Assembly (NCBI RefSeq): GCF_015840715.1 | Contig: NZ_CP060397.1 | Span: 2,376,686 to 2,440,685 of the forward strand | Source: Synechococcus sp. CBW1004 | GTDB taxonomy: Bacteria > Cyanobacteriota > Cyanobacteriia > PCC-6307 > Cyanobiaceae | Direction of reading: 5' to 3' | Length of the DNA stretch: 64,000 nt | Shown here: one piece after another, positions 7,637 to 15,521 of the stretch | How the letters are laid out: each line of letters starts with the position of its first letter | Position numbering within the stretch: the stretch's first letter is position 1 | Program-made: the position numbers and the translations under genes | Notes under the pieces: generated by a model | Database searches by the model: none | What the model was told of the DNA's origin: nothing | The model's input: the letters and a program-made list of their open reading frames with translations, nothing else

Positions 7637-9760
7637 TCAGGGACCCGCGCCCTGGCCCATCCCCGCCGCCCCGTTCGGGGCACCGTCAGCACCTGGATCC
7701 CCAAGGGCAAACACCGCGACCGGCTCCGGCCAGCCCTTCAGCCGCTGCTCGCCCAGATCCAGCACCGGCCAGTCGGGCGGCAACAGGGCGCGCAGCTCGG
7801 CGCTGATCAGGACCGGATGCTCCGGGAAGCGGCGGGTGAGCGCCTCCAGGCGGCAGGCCAGGTTCACGGTTGCCCCGACCACAGTGAATTCCAGGCGCTG
7901 GCTGCTGCCCAGGTTGCCGGCGATCACCTCACCGACGTGCAGACCGATCCCCTGCCGCAGCGTCGGCAGGCCCTGCTGTTCCAGGTTGCCGTTGAGCACG
8001 GCCAGACGGCGCTGCATCGCCACGGCCGCGGTCGCGGCCGCCAGCGCCTCGATGGCGTCACCGCGGCTGCGGGGCACCCCGAATTCGGCCATCAGCGCAT
8101 CGCCGATGAACTTGTCCACCAGGCCCTGCTGCTCGATCACGGCCGCCGCGATCGCCTCAAAGTAGCGGTTGAGCAGGGCGAACAGCGGCGCCGGCTCCAG
8201 GCGGGCGCTCAGTTCCGTGAACCCCACCAGATCGGTGAACAGCACCACACAGCGGCAACGGCTGCCGCCCACCTGGGTCCAGATCGGGCCGGGCTGGCGC
8301 AGGATGTCCTGCAGCAGCGACGGCGAGATGCGCCGCGCCAGCAGCTGATGCAGAAAGGCCCGCTCGCGCTGTTCGCGCAGCCCCTGACCGCCGGCCCGCG
8401 TGGCCCCCGCCAGCAGCGGCGCCAGCAGCAGGGCCGAAACGGGCAGCTGACGGCGGGCCAGGCCCCAGGCGACGGCACTGAGCAGCAGGGCGCCGGCCGC
8501 CAGAGCCGACGCCAGGGCCAGCGTCTGACGGGACTGCCCGCCGCGGCGCAGCAGCACCCAGCTGAGCAGCCCCCACAGCGACAGCAGAACGATGGACCCG
8601 GCGGTGCCCAGGGGCCAGCGCCCCGATCCCGACAGCACGGAGGCCAGGGCTGCGGCCTCGATGTCGGTGCCGCTCTGGGGACCGAAGGGAGTCTCCTGCT
8701 GGTCGCCCAGCTCCGGTGCGGTGGCGCCGAGGATCACGGTGCGGCCGCGCCAGAGCGCAGCGGGCTGCTGCTCGATGCGCCAGGCGCTGACGCGGGCGAT
8801 CGTGCCGGCAGGCCCCGGGTAATCGATCAGCAGCGGTGCCTCGGGCAGCGGCGTGGTGGTGAGGGCATAGGGCAGCGGCCGGGGCCAGGGTGAGGCGAAA
8901 CCGGCGAGGTTCTCCTGCCACCAGGCGCGACCGGGGATCGCCTCGCTCAGGCCCTGGGGGCTCTGCAGCAGGGTGGTGAGGCCCAGCCGCGGCAGGCGCC
9001 CAGCGGGCCAGGCCGCCGCCGACGGGCCGAGCAGCCTGCGGCTCTCCACCCCGTCCTGCACGCTGCGCGCGAACGCCACCGCCAGCACCAGGCGGTCGCG
9101 CCAGGGGGACAGTCGCGCCACGAAGGCCCGGTCGTCGGCGGGTCCGAAACGGCTCGGCTGGCTGTGGACGATGTTGAACACCACCTGCGCGGCGCCCCGT
9201 TCCAGCACCCAGGCGGCCAGCTCCGCCTGCAGAGCCCGCGGCCAGGGCCACGGCCCCATGGCCCGCAGCAGCGGCGAGGCGGCGCGCTCTTCGGGCGAGA
9301 GCAGATCGGCCAGGGCGAGCGACTCGGCATCGATCGCCAGGATCAGCGGGTCGACAGGGGCGGGACGCACGCCGCGCAGACGGAAGGCCCAGGCGAACAG
9401 CTGACTGTCGACAGCCACCAGAACGCGACCCGGCGGCGCGCCGGCCAGCGGCGGCAGCGCCGAGACCAGCGGCAGCAGCAGGGCCAGGGTCGCCAACGCC
9501 CTCCAGCCGGGAGCCCGGCCGCCCCCCGCGGCGGTGACCGTCGAGGCACGCCGCGCCCCACGGCGCCACAGGCGCAGCCAGGGCGGCAGCTCAGCGAGGG
9601 GGCCACGACGAGCGGACGCATCGCGCTGCCACCCGAGCCGACGACCAGGGGCCCCCGCCACGGCCCGCCAGCGAGGCAGATCGCCCCTGTTGTTCTGCGG
9701 CCCTTGACGGCCGGCCCCGGCGGCTGGTCGCCAGCCCCACGGGACGCGCCGGCGGCTCAC
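7637..9760 (-). CDS. CHASE2-domain transmembrane adenylate cyclase (class III)
   Basis: A 707-residue membrane enzyme making cAMP. Layout: a first membrane helix near 86-104, an extracytoplasmic CHASE2 sensor about 110-385, three membrane helices about 388-455, and a class III cyclase domain about 500-690. Catalytic features are complete: metal Asp510 in VVLFTDLVGFTELS and Asp554 in KFIGDALMAEFG, adenine-selecting Lys550, Thr626 in the position that is Asp in mammalian enzymes (a Lys/Thr pair is known from cyanobacterial cyclases), and Asn633/Arg637 in TVNLACRLE. The start is a GTG overlapping the FecR stop (GTGA), so the two are translationally coupled. The likely role is sensing an envelope signal and raising cAMP. 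Confidence 0.88.
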   Translation of the reverse strand: MSRRRVPWGWRPAAGAGRQGPQNNRGDLPRWRAVAGAPGRRLGWQRDASARRGPLAELPPWLRLWRRGARRASTVTAAGGGRAPGWRALATLALLLPLVSALPPLAGAPPGRVLVAVDSQLFAWAFRLRGVRPAPVDPLILAIDAESLALADLLSPEERAASPLLRAMGPWPWPRALQAELAAWVLERGAAQVVFNIVHSQPSRFGPADDRAFVARLSPWRDRLVLAVAFARSVQDGVESRRLLGPSAAAWPAGRLPRLGLTTLLQSPQGLSEAIPGRAWWQENLAGFASPWPRPLPYALTTTPLPEAPLLIDYPGPAGTIARVSAWRIEQQPAALWRGRTVILGATAPELGDQQETPFGPQSGTDIEAAALASVLSGSGRWPLGTAGSIVLLSLWGLLSWVLLRRGGQSRQTLALASALAAGALLLSAVAWGLARRQLPVSALLLAPLLAGATRAGGQGLREQRERAFLHQLLARRISPSLLQDILRQPGPIWTQVGGSRCRCVVLFTDLVGFTELSARLEPAPLFALLNRYFEAIAAAVIEQQGLVDKFIGDALMAEFGVPRSRGDAIEALAAATAAVAMQRRLAVLNGNLEQQGLPTLRQGIGLHVGEVIAGNLGSSQRLEFTVVGATVNLACRLEALTRRFPEHPVLISAELRALLPPDWPVLDLGEQRLKGWPEPVAVFALGDPGADGAPNGAAGMGQGAGP

Positions 9761-10566
9761 CGGCCCGCAGCGGGCGAAGCAGCAGCGACGGGTGTCGGCG
9801 CAGACGGGGCGGCCGGAGTCGCAGCCGCCTGCGGGCCGAGGCCGAGTGTGCGGCGGATCAGCGGCAGCGTCTCCATCGGAGCCGGGAAGTCGTTGAGCAG
9901 CAGGCTGCGGGACAGACGGGTGCGCGCCTCCTCACGGCTGAGACGGCGGGGGGGCTGCCAGGTGCCGTCACGGAACAGCAGCTCCTGGCCGCCCTCGAGC
10001 ACGAAGCCCTTGCCGGTGCCGGCGCCGGTGGACACCCGCACCCGCCCCTCCCAGCTGAACACCTTCACCTCGCGCTCTCCCACCTCCAGGAACACGGTGG
10101 TGCCCTCGATCGAGGCGGTGGCGACCCGGGTGCGCACCCGCAGCGTGCCCTGCCCCTTGGAACCGGGGTTCACCCAGGCGATCAGCTGGCCCCGCTGCAG
10201 CGCCAGCGCATCGCGGTCGAGGCGCAGCAGAGCGTCGCCCCCCATGCGGAAGCTGCGGCCATCGGCCAGGCGCACCTGCAACCGCCCCGGCGTGCGGGTG
10301 CGCAGCACCGTGTCGGGAAGCAGGGACTGGCCCACCACCGCCTGCCGCTCGGCGCGACCGGGCAGCTGCACGAAGGCAGGGCGCGACGGCACCGCCACCA
10401 CCTGGGGATCGCGCCCGGCGGCAAGCGCCGTCATCCGCAGCGCCAGCGGCGCCAGGGCCAGCGCGAGCAGCAGGGTGCGGCGTGAAGGCAAGGCCACGGG
10501 ATGCTGCAGAAACAGTGGCCCCCACAGTGGCGCGGGTCCGTGGGGCCTGTCAGCCAGAGGGGCCAC
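9757..10566 (-). CDS. FecR-domain exported protein
   Basis: Residues about 25-50 form a signal peptide or anchor (RRTLLLALALAPLALRMTALA). The mature protein has the FecR pattern: ADGRSFRMGGDALLRL, LQRGQLIAWVNP, TRVATASIEGTTVFLEV and VKVFSWEGRVRV, ending in an Ala/Pro-rich tail. FecR domains bind or relay signals at the envelope and often neighbour CHASE2 cyclases, so this protein probably contributes to sensing by the co-transcribed cyclase. An internal GTG at 10497 would place the signal peptide exactly at the N-terminus and may be the true start. The sigma factor usually paired with FecR in iron signalling is absent. Confidence 0.78.
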   Translation of the reverse strand: MAPLADRPHGPAPLWGPLFLQHPVALPSRRTLLLALALAPLALRMTALAAGRDPQVVAVPSRPAFVQLPGRAERQAVVGQSLLPDTVLRTRTPGRLQVRLADGRSFRMGGDALLRLDRDALALQRGQLIAWVNPGSKGQGTLRVRTRVATASIEGTTVFLEVGEREVKVFSWEGRVRVSTGAGTGKGFVLEGGQELLFRDGTWQPPRRLSREEARTRLSRSLLLNDFPAPMETLPLIRRTLGLGPQAAATPAAPSAPTPVAAASPAAGR

Positions 10567-10662
10567 AGACGGGCAGCCCAGCGAGGTCGGTTCCAGACCA
10601 CGGCCGCAGAAGATCGTGCCCTGCTCACTCCAGAAGAGGATTGCGGATCTGCATCCCCCCGA

Positions 10663-10782
10663 TCACAGAAAGTCACGCACCAAGGGGTTCACTATGGTGT
10701 TTTCCCTGAGTGCTGCCTCCCTGGCCCTGCGGAGCAGGTCGTCATCGATGGCAAGAGTGAGGTTGGCCACGATCACGTTCAT
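10663..10782 (-). pseudogene. Truncated VapB-like antitoxin remnant
   Basis: An ATG at 10782 opens a 39-codon frame starting MNVIVANLTLAIDDDLLRRA and ending in LVRDFL-stop. This is the DNA-binding ribbon-helix-helix half of a VapB antitoxin (compare LTLAIDDDLLRRAR...VNALVREFL in intact relatives); the toxin-binding tail is missing and no PIN gene follows. Either a decaying antitoxin or a free-standing mini-repressor. Confidence 0.6.
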
Positions 10783-10869
10783 GGACAGGACTCCGGATGG
10801 CCCCATCGGAGGACCCGCCAGGTCACACCCCCGCCCCAGGGTTGGTCAGATAGCTGGTCAACGGCCTCG

Positions 10870-11103
10870 GTGCAGGCGACGGTGGCGGAAGCCAGGACCC
10901 AGCTCTCCAGCCTGCTGGATGCGGTGGAGGCCGGCGAGGCCGTGGTGAGCACCCGCCGCTGCAAACCCCTCGCCGAGCTGGTGCCCCGCTGCAACGTGCA
11001 TGACCTGCTGCCCCAGCTGGCAGCCCTCCGTGGCTCGTTGCCCGAGCAACCGACCACTGGCGTGGAGACCATGCGGGCGTTCTGGGATGAGCCCGGCGCC
11101 TGA
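10870..11103 (+). CDS. Orphan Phd/YefM-family antitoxin
   Basis: From GTG 10870 the product is about 77 residues, opening VQATVAEARTQLSSLLDAVE and AGEAVVSTRRCKPLAELVPR, the Phd N-terminal DNA-binding fold; the tail METMRAFWDEPGA resembles antitoxins that pair with PIN toxins. No toxin follows: the next gene is the convergent yoeB 14 bases away, so the partner was probably lost when this island was rearranged. No better start codon is close, so the exact N-terminus is uncertain. Confidence 0.6.
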   Translation: MQATVAEARTQLSSLLDAVEAGEAVVSTRRCKPLAELVPRCNVHDLLPQLAALRGSLPEQPTTGVETMRAFWDEPGA

Positions 11104-11117
11104 TGCTTGAACCGGGT

Positions 11118-11387
11118 TTACTCGTAGTGGCTCCAGAGGCGCAGCACCTTCACGATCCGCTCCTCCTCCAGCACCTGGTAAACGAGCCGTTGCTGGATGT
11201 TGATGCGCCGTGAGCAGGCTCCGCGCAGCTCCCCGACGAGGGCTTCATAGGGCGGTGGCTGCTGATAGGGGTCAACGGCCAGGAGATCCAGCAGGGCCTG
11301 GGCTTTCTGCTTGAGCGCCGGAGAAGCCGAGGCGAGCTTGCGGGCGTCCTTCTGGGCCTGCTTGGTGAAGAGAACCGTCCAGCTCAC
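11118..11387 (-). CDS. yoeB: YoeB/Txe-family mRNA interferase toxin
   Basis: RelE-superfamily toxin that cleaves mRNA in the ribosomal A site. The 89 residues show the Txe/YoeB signature: MSWTVLFTKQAQKDARKLAS, PPPYEALVGELRGACSRRIN, RLVYQVLEEERIVKVLRLWSHYE, including the C-terminal His-Tyr of the catalytic site. It overlaps the antitoxin gene upstream by four bases. The module appears intact. Confidence 0.9.
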   Translation of the reverse strand: MSWTVLFTKQAQKDARKLASASPALKQKAQALLDLLAVDPYQQPPPYEALVGELRGACSRRINIQQRLVYQVLEEERIVKVLRLWSHYE

Positions 11388-11626
11388 CAGCCCGGTTCGC
11401 TGCTCAGCTCGGAGGCATCGGCGGCCATGCCTTCCAGGATCGATTCGCGCATGCCTGGAATCGAGACCAGATGCAGGGTCTCCTGGATGGCGCGCCAGTC
11501 GTCTTCGGAGAGCAGGACAGCATTGCCCCGCTTGCCGGTGATCTGCACGGGCTCGTGGGACTGACCCACCTCATCGATCAGGGCGTAAAGCCGCTTGCGG
11601 GCTTCTGTGGCTGAAACAGTGGCCAT
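11384..11626 (-). CDS. yefM: YefM-family antitoxin
   Basis: The 80-residue protein has a Phd/YefM fold: MATVSATEARKRLYALIDEV, then VQITGKRGNAVLLSEDDWRAI (classic YefM stretch) and a C-terminal MRESILEGM toxin-binding helix. It should sequester YoeB and repress the operon. An inverted repeat GTACG-N6-CGTAC lies just upstream of the start and resembles the GTAC-centred operators of YefM repressors. Confidence 0.9.
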   Translation of the reverse strand: MATVSATEARKRLYALIDEVGQSHEPVQITGKRGNAVLLSEDDWRAIQETLHLVSIPGMRESILEGMAADASELSSEPGW

Positions 11627-11642
11627 GGCGTTCCTGCTGCCC

Positions 11643-11658
11643 GTACGTCAGAGCGTAC
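11643..11658. promoter_or_regulatory. Candidate YefM operator
   Basis: GTACGTCAGAGCGTAC is an inverted repeat of GTACG/CGTAC 17-32 bases before the yefM ATG. YefM repressors are known to bind palindromes with a TGTACA core, and position and GTAC content fit. No clear -10/-35 pair was identified around it. Confidence 0.4.
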
Positions 11659-11933
11659 TGCTTTTGGTCGTGGTGCGCTCCTTGCCGCCCACACATCACT
11701 GACGCAGGAGCCACCCACGCCTCAGCCATCCCCATCCCCCCGCCATCTCGCGGATGTACTCATCGTTGGAAGCTGTCTGAGGTATCCCGGCCGAAACCGC
11801 CGCAGCCAGCGCAGCTGTCGCTGGCCCTCCTACTGGTCTGGCTGATGCGCTGATCGCCGCCATGCGAGTTCCCTGTGGCCAGTGCCGTTCCCGAGGCCTG
11901 CCCATGGCCTGCTGCTCTCGCGAGCCGTCTACG
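11659..11933. other. Gene-free stretch in the toxin-antitoxin island
   Basis: No convincing gene. A 91-codon open frame on the minus strand (11696-11971) has no recognisable domain and unremarkable composition. The stretch together with the adjoining coding remnant separates yefM-yoeB from the second vapBC module. Confidence 0.4.
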
Positions 11934-12190
11934 TCATTGACACGGGTCAGCCAAGGCGAGCCGATCGGCATCGCTGTTCCGGGAGGGATCGAGCAGGGTG
12001 ATCAACCCATTGCCATCAAGCAGCGCAGCGCCCACGGCAGCACATCCCGCAGGCTGCTCACCAGGTCCAGATCGACGGGGGATGCTTCAGCTCCCAGGGG
12101 CAGCAACAGCAGATCATTGCGTCGCGATGCTGGGCCGGTGCTCTGCTGCAAGGGCTGATGCAGACCCTTGCGGGCGGATCCCCATCCTCC
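11934..12190 (-). pseudogene. Possible coding remnant of unknown family
   Basis: On the minus strand an open frame ending in a TGA at 11934-11936 reads like real protein over about 60 codons (RNDLLLLPLGAEASPVDLDL, VSSLRDVLPWALLLDGNG, LITLLDPSRNSDADRLALAD). There is no convincing start; the frame emerges from the end of vapC in a different phase. I do not recognise the family. It looks like the C-terminal piece of a gene truncated by the neighbouring insertion. Could also be chance at this GC content. Confidence 0.3.
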
Positions 12191-12192
12191 GC

Positions 12193-12636
12193 TCAGAGGT
12201 CGGTGAGATCCACGGCCATCCCAGCGGCGTGCGGATCGCGGCGCAGCCTGCTGAGCAGACGCTGATCCTGGGTGATCAGTGGGCCCATACGGGCTTCCGC
12301 CAGCGCCAGGTAGAGACAGTCATAGGCCGGATGATCCAGGCGCCGGCTCCAGCGCTGGGCGGCCGGCAACAGCGCCGCCGCGGGCACCAGCTCCGAGAAC
12401 AGGCGCGGGGCCAGCTCGGCGATGCCCTCGAACTGCTCCTCGCTGATCGCACCGGCGCGCCAGGCCTTCCAGCCGGCGTTGAGCAGCTCCACCAACACCA
12501 GCTCCGGGGCCAGCAGCCGGGCCGGGGGCCAGGACTCCAGCAGCCGCACCGCCGGCGCACTGGCGGGACTTTCCACAAACCAGCCGAATGCCACTGAGGC
12601 ATCCACCACCCAGAGGCCGGGCTCAGCGCTGCTCAC
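12193..12636 (-). CDS. vapC: VapC-type PIN-domain toxin
   Basis: Second PIN toxin of the window, of a different subfamily from the first. The 147 residues include WVVDASVAFGWFVE (first Asp), APELVLVELLNAGWKAW (conserved Glu), HPAYDCLYLALAEARMGPLI with the acidic pair, and LITQDQRLLSRL. The start is a GTG overlapping the antitoxin stop region by 14 bases, giving the usual coupled arrangement with the upstream antitoxin. Confidence 0.85.
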   Translation of the reverse strand: MSSAEPGLWVVDASVAFGWFVESPASAPAVRLLESWPPARLLAPELVLVELLNAGWKAWRAGAISEEQFEGIAELAPRLFSELVPAAALLPAAQRWSRRLDHPAYDCLYLALAEARMGPLITQDQRLLSRLRRDPHAAGMAVDLTDL

Positions 12637-12856
12637 GCCCCTCGCGGATCAGGGCCGCCACATCCAGCTGCCGCCCGGAGGCAGGGGTCTGGCGGCGCAG
12701 CTCAGCCAGGCGCCCCCTCAGGTCGTCCTGCTCGGCGGCGGCTGCCGTAAGCAGGTCGCGCAGACTCTGCTCCAGCGAGACCCCGCGGCGCTGGGCCCGG
12801 GCGCGCAGGATCTCGACCACGCGCTCCTCCAGCTGGCGAATCAGGATCTGAGCCAT
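12623..12856 (-). CDS. vapB: FitA/VapB-like ribbon-helix-helix antitoxin
   Basis: The 77-residue product MAQILIRQLEERVVEILRAR... has the FitA-type RHH N-terminus that pairs with PIN toxins; the C-terminus (LAELRRQTPASGRQLDVAAL) is the toxin-binding tail. ATG 12856 was chosen over longer frames because it opens exactly at the RHH strand. Its 5' flank abuts the beheaded HEPN gene on the opposite strand, suggesting that insertion of this vapBC pair removed the HEPN 5' half. Confidence 0.8.
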   Translation of the reverse strand: MAQILIRQLEERVVEILRARAQRRGVSLEQSLRDLLTAAAAEQDDLRGRLAELRRQTPASGRQLDVAALIREGREQR

Positions 12857-12877
12857 GTCGACTGCAGTGCTATCAGT

Positions 12878-13096
12878 TATGCTATCAAGCTGGGCCTGTT
12901 CGTCCGGCGTACTCTGCAGGCCTTTGCCAACGGGCTGCTGCAGGATGGCCAGCTCTGGATTGACATGCTGGAGCAGCGCAACCTGATGGCCCACGCCTAC
13001 GACGTGAAACGGGCCCGGCAGGCGCTGGCACTGATTCAGGACCGGTTCGCGCCGGCGCTGTTGGATCTGGCCGCCGACCTGGAGAGACAGCGATGA
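12878..13096 (+). pseudogene. 5'-truncated HEPN-domain toxin (nucleotidyltransferase-substrate-binding family)
   Basis: The frame ending at 13096 contains the C-terminal half of a HEPN protein of the HI0074 family: LQAFANGLLQDGQLWIDMLE, then QRNLMAHAYD with the catalytic R-x4-H motif, and a final helix ending DLERQR. The N-terminal helices (about 60 residues) are missing; upstream the frame has no family-like sequence and no convincing start and runs into the vapB promoter. As a HEPN ribonuclease it is probably dead, although the catalytic motif survives. Its TGA overlaps the MNT antitoxin ATG. Confidence 0.7.
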
Positions 13097-13413
13097 GCCA
13101 GATCAGCGCGCTGGGCGACCTGCCGCCCTGCACCGTGGAGCAGATCAACAGCGTGCTGCGCCGCTTCCCTGAGATCCGCTGGGTGAAGCTCTATGGCTCG
13201 CGCGCCATGGGTCGACACCGACCCGGCTCCGACATCGATCTGGCCTTCAGTGCCCCGCACGACTGCAGTGCGGCCCTGGCCGGCGCCCTTGAGGACCTTC
13301 CAACCCCGTACCTGGTTGATGTCACCCACTGGGAAAGCCTGCGGCACGAGGGTCTGCGCCGTCACATCGCCACGGTGGGCCTGCCATGGCCTGAAGCGCA
13401 CGGACACCCCTGA
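13093..13413 (+). CDS. MNT-family minimal nucleotidyltransferase antitoxin
   Basis: A 106-residue minimal nucleotidyltransferase. The catalytic signature KLYGSRAMGRHRPGSDIDLA (GS-x10-D-x-D) is intact. In HEPN/MNT modules this enzyme modifies the HEPN toxin (AMPylation is documented in some systems) and neutralises it. Here the partner has lost its N-terminal half, so the protein may be a left-over or act on another HEPN protein. It lies about 40 bases before speA in the same direction and could share its transcript. Confidence 0.82.
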   Translation: MSQISALGDLPPCTVEQINSVLRRFPEIRWVKLYGSRAMGRHRPGSDIDLAFSAPHDCSAALAGALEDLPTPYLVDVTHWESLRHEGLRRHIATVGLPWPEAHGHP

Positions 13414-13453
13414 CTAGATTCCCCCGATCGCCACTCACCGCAATCAGGGCCTG

Positions 13454-15472
13454 ATGGTGCTCGCCAACCCCACCGGCACCATGACCGCCCAGGCGGCCAA
13501 CAGCGACAGCTGGAGCACCGCCGACAGCGCCGCCCTTTACGGCATCGACCGCTGGGGCGACCCCTACTTCTCGGTCGGACCCCGCGGCCACGTGATCGTG
13601 CAGCCGCGCGGCGAGCGGGGCGGCTCGCTCGATCTGGTGGAGCTGGTGAAGGAGCTGCAGGGTCGCGATCTGAGCCTGCCGCAGCTGATCCGCTTCGACG
13701 ACATCCTCGAGGACCGGCTCGAGCGCCTGCATGCCGCCTTCGAGCGGGCGATCACCCAGTACGGCTACGCCGGCCGCTACCAGGGCGTCTTCCCGGTGAA
13801 GTGCAACCAGCAGCGCCATGTGGTGGAGCAGCTGGTGGAGAGCGGCCGCCGCTGGCATTTCGGCCTCGAAGCCGGCAGCAAGGCCGAGCTGCTGATCGCC
13901 CTCTCCTTGCTCGACGACCCCGAGGCCCTGCTGATCTGCAACGGCTACAAGGACATCCGCTACATCGAGACGGCGATCCTGGCCCGCCGTCTCGGCCGCC
14001 GGCCGGTGCTGGTGATCGAGCAGGCCGATGAGGTGGAGCGGATCATCAGCGCCAGCCGCGAGCTCGGGGCGGCGCCGTACATCGGCATCCGCGCCAGGCT
14101 CTCGACCCGCAGCACCGGCCGCTGGGGCAGCTCGGTGGGCGAACGGGCCAAGTTCGGCCTCTCGATCCCCGATCTGCTGGCCACGGTCGAGGCCCTGCGC
14201 CAGGCCGGCCTGCTTGAGGATCTGCGGCTGCTGCACTTCCACGTCGGCAGCCAGATCAACGACATCGCCGTGCTCAAGGACGCCCTGCAGGAGGCCGGGC
14301 AGATCTATGTGGAGCTCACCCGCCTGGGGGCGCCGATGGGCTACCTGGATGTGGGCGGTGGCCTGGGCATCGACTACGACGGCAGCCGCACCGCCACGGC
14401 GGCCTCCACCAACTACTCGCTGCAGAACTACGCCAACGACGTGGTGGCGACGATCCGGGAGTGCTGCGAACCGCACGGGGTGACGGTGCCGACGCTGGTG
14501 AGCGAGAGCGGCCGGGCGATCGCCAGCCACTTTTCGGTGCTGGTGTTCGACGTGCTCGGGGCCGGCGCCCTGCCCGGCGCGGTACCCGCTGCGGCGGAGC
14601 AGGAGCCGCTGATCCTGCGCAACCTGCGCGACACCCACGCCGGTCTGATGGCGCTGGCCGACGACGACGCCCAGCTGCCGGAGCGGCTGCAGGAGGCCTG
14701 GAACGACGCGCTCAAGTTCAAGGAGGACGCCCTGGCCGCCTTCCGGCTGGGCTACCTGAGCCTGCCGCAGCGGGCGGTGGCCGAGCAGCTCACCTGGGCC
14801 TGCTGCCAGGCGATCGCGGCGCGGCTGCAGCGGATGCCGACGGACACCGCCCTGCCGGAAGAGATCCAGGCACTACCAGCCGCCCTGGCCGGCACCTACT
14901 ACGCCAACCTCTCGGTGTTCCGCTCGGCGCCGGATACCTGGGCGATCGATCAGCTGTTCCCGATCCTGCCGATTCATCGACTGGGTGAGAAACCCGCAAG
15001 GCTGGGCAGCTTCGCCGACCTCACCTGCGATTCCGACGGCAAGTTCGCCCGCTTCATCGATCCGGTCGGGCGTTCCGGGCGGGGCCAGGCCAAGCCGCTG
15101 CTGGAGCTGCATGCCCTGCGGCCCGGCGAGCCCTACTGGATCGGCCTGTTTCTCGGCGGCGCCTACCAGGAGGTGATGGGCAACCTGCACAACCTGTTCG
15201 GCAGCACCAACGCCGTCCACATCCGCCTGGGCGAGTCGGGCCGCTACCGCATCGATCATGTGGTGCGCGGCGACACCAATGCCGAGGTGCTGCAGGCGAT
15301 GGAACATGACCCGCAGCTGCTGCTGGAGCGCCTGCGCCTCGCCAGTGAGGCCGCCATCGGCCGCGGCAGCCTGGCGATCGGCGACGCCCGCCGGCTGATG
15401 GCCCACCTGCGCGCCAGCCTGGAGCAGACCACCTACCTGCAGGACGGCTCGGGCGAGACGGCGGCGCTCTGA
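13454..15472 (+). CDS. speA: Biosynthetic arginine decarboxylase
   Basis: Decarboxylates arginine to agmatine, the first step of polyamine synthesis; PLP-dependent, fold III. The 672 residues span the full SpeA length. The PLP lysine lies in VFPVKCNQQRHVVEQLVESG; downstream are GSKAELLIAL, LHFHVGSQINDI, GGGLGIDYDG and SESGRAIASH. ATG 13454 is assigned; ATG 13481 is an alternative that would shorten a non-conserved N-terminus. The next gene is convergent. Confidence 0.95.
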   Translation: MVLANPTGTMTAQAANSDSWSTADSAALYGIDRWGDPYFSVGPRGHVIVQPRGERGGSLDLVELVKELQGRDLSLPQLIRFDDILEDRLERLHAAFERAITQYGYAGRYQGVFPVKCNQQRHVVEQLVESGRRWHFGLEAGSKAELLIALSLLDDPEALLICNGYKDIRYIETAILARRLGRRPVLVIEQADEVERIISASRELGAAPYIGIRARLSTRSTGRWGSSVGERAKFGLSIPDLLATVEALRQAGLLEDLRLLHFHVGSQINDIAVLKDALQEAGQIYVELTRLGAPMGYLDVGGGLGIDYDGSRTATAASTNYSLQNYANDVVATIRECCEPHGVTVPTLVSESGRAIASHFSVLVFDVLGAGALPGAVPAAAEQEPLILRNLRDTHAGLMALADDDAQLPERLQEAWNDALKFKEDALAAFRLGYLSLPQRAVAEQLTWACCQAIAARLQRMPTDTALPEEIQALPAALAGTYYANLSVFRSAPDTWAIDQLFPILPIHRLGEKPARLGSFADLTCDSDGKFARFIDPVGRSGRGQAKPLLELHALRPGEPYWIGLFLGGAYQEVMGNLHNLFGSTNAVHIRLGESGRYRIDHVVRGDTNAEVLQAMEHDPQLLLERLRLASEAAIGRGSLAIGDARRLMAHLRASLEQTTYLQDGSGETAAL

Positions 15473-15521
15473 ACGGCACGCGGCGACGCCCTTCCGGAGC
15501 CTCACCAACGGGGATCGGCCG

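Noticed and set aside
11696-11971. A 91-codon minus-strand frame in the toxin-antitoxin island
   Set aside because: No start context, no domain, and it conflicts with the more protein-like remnant in another frame.
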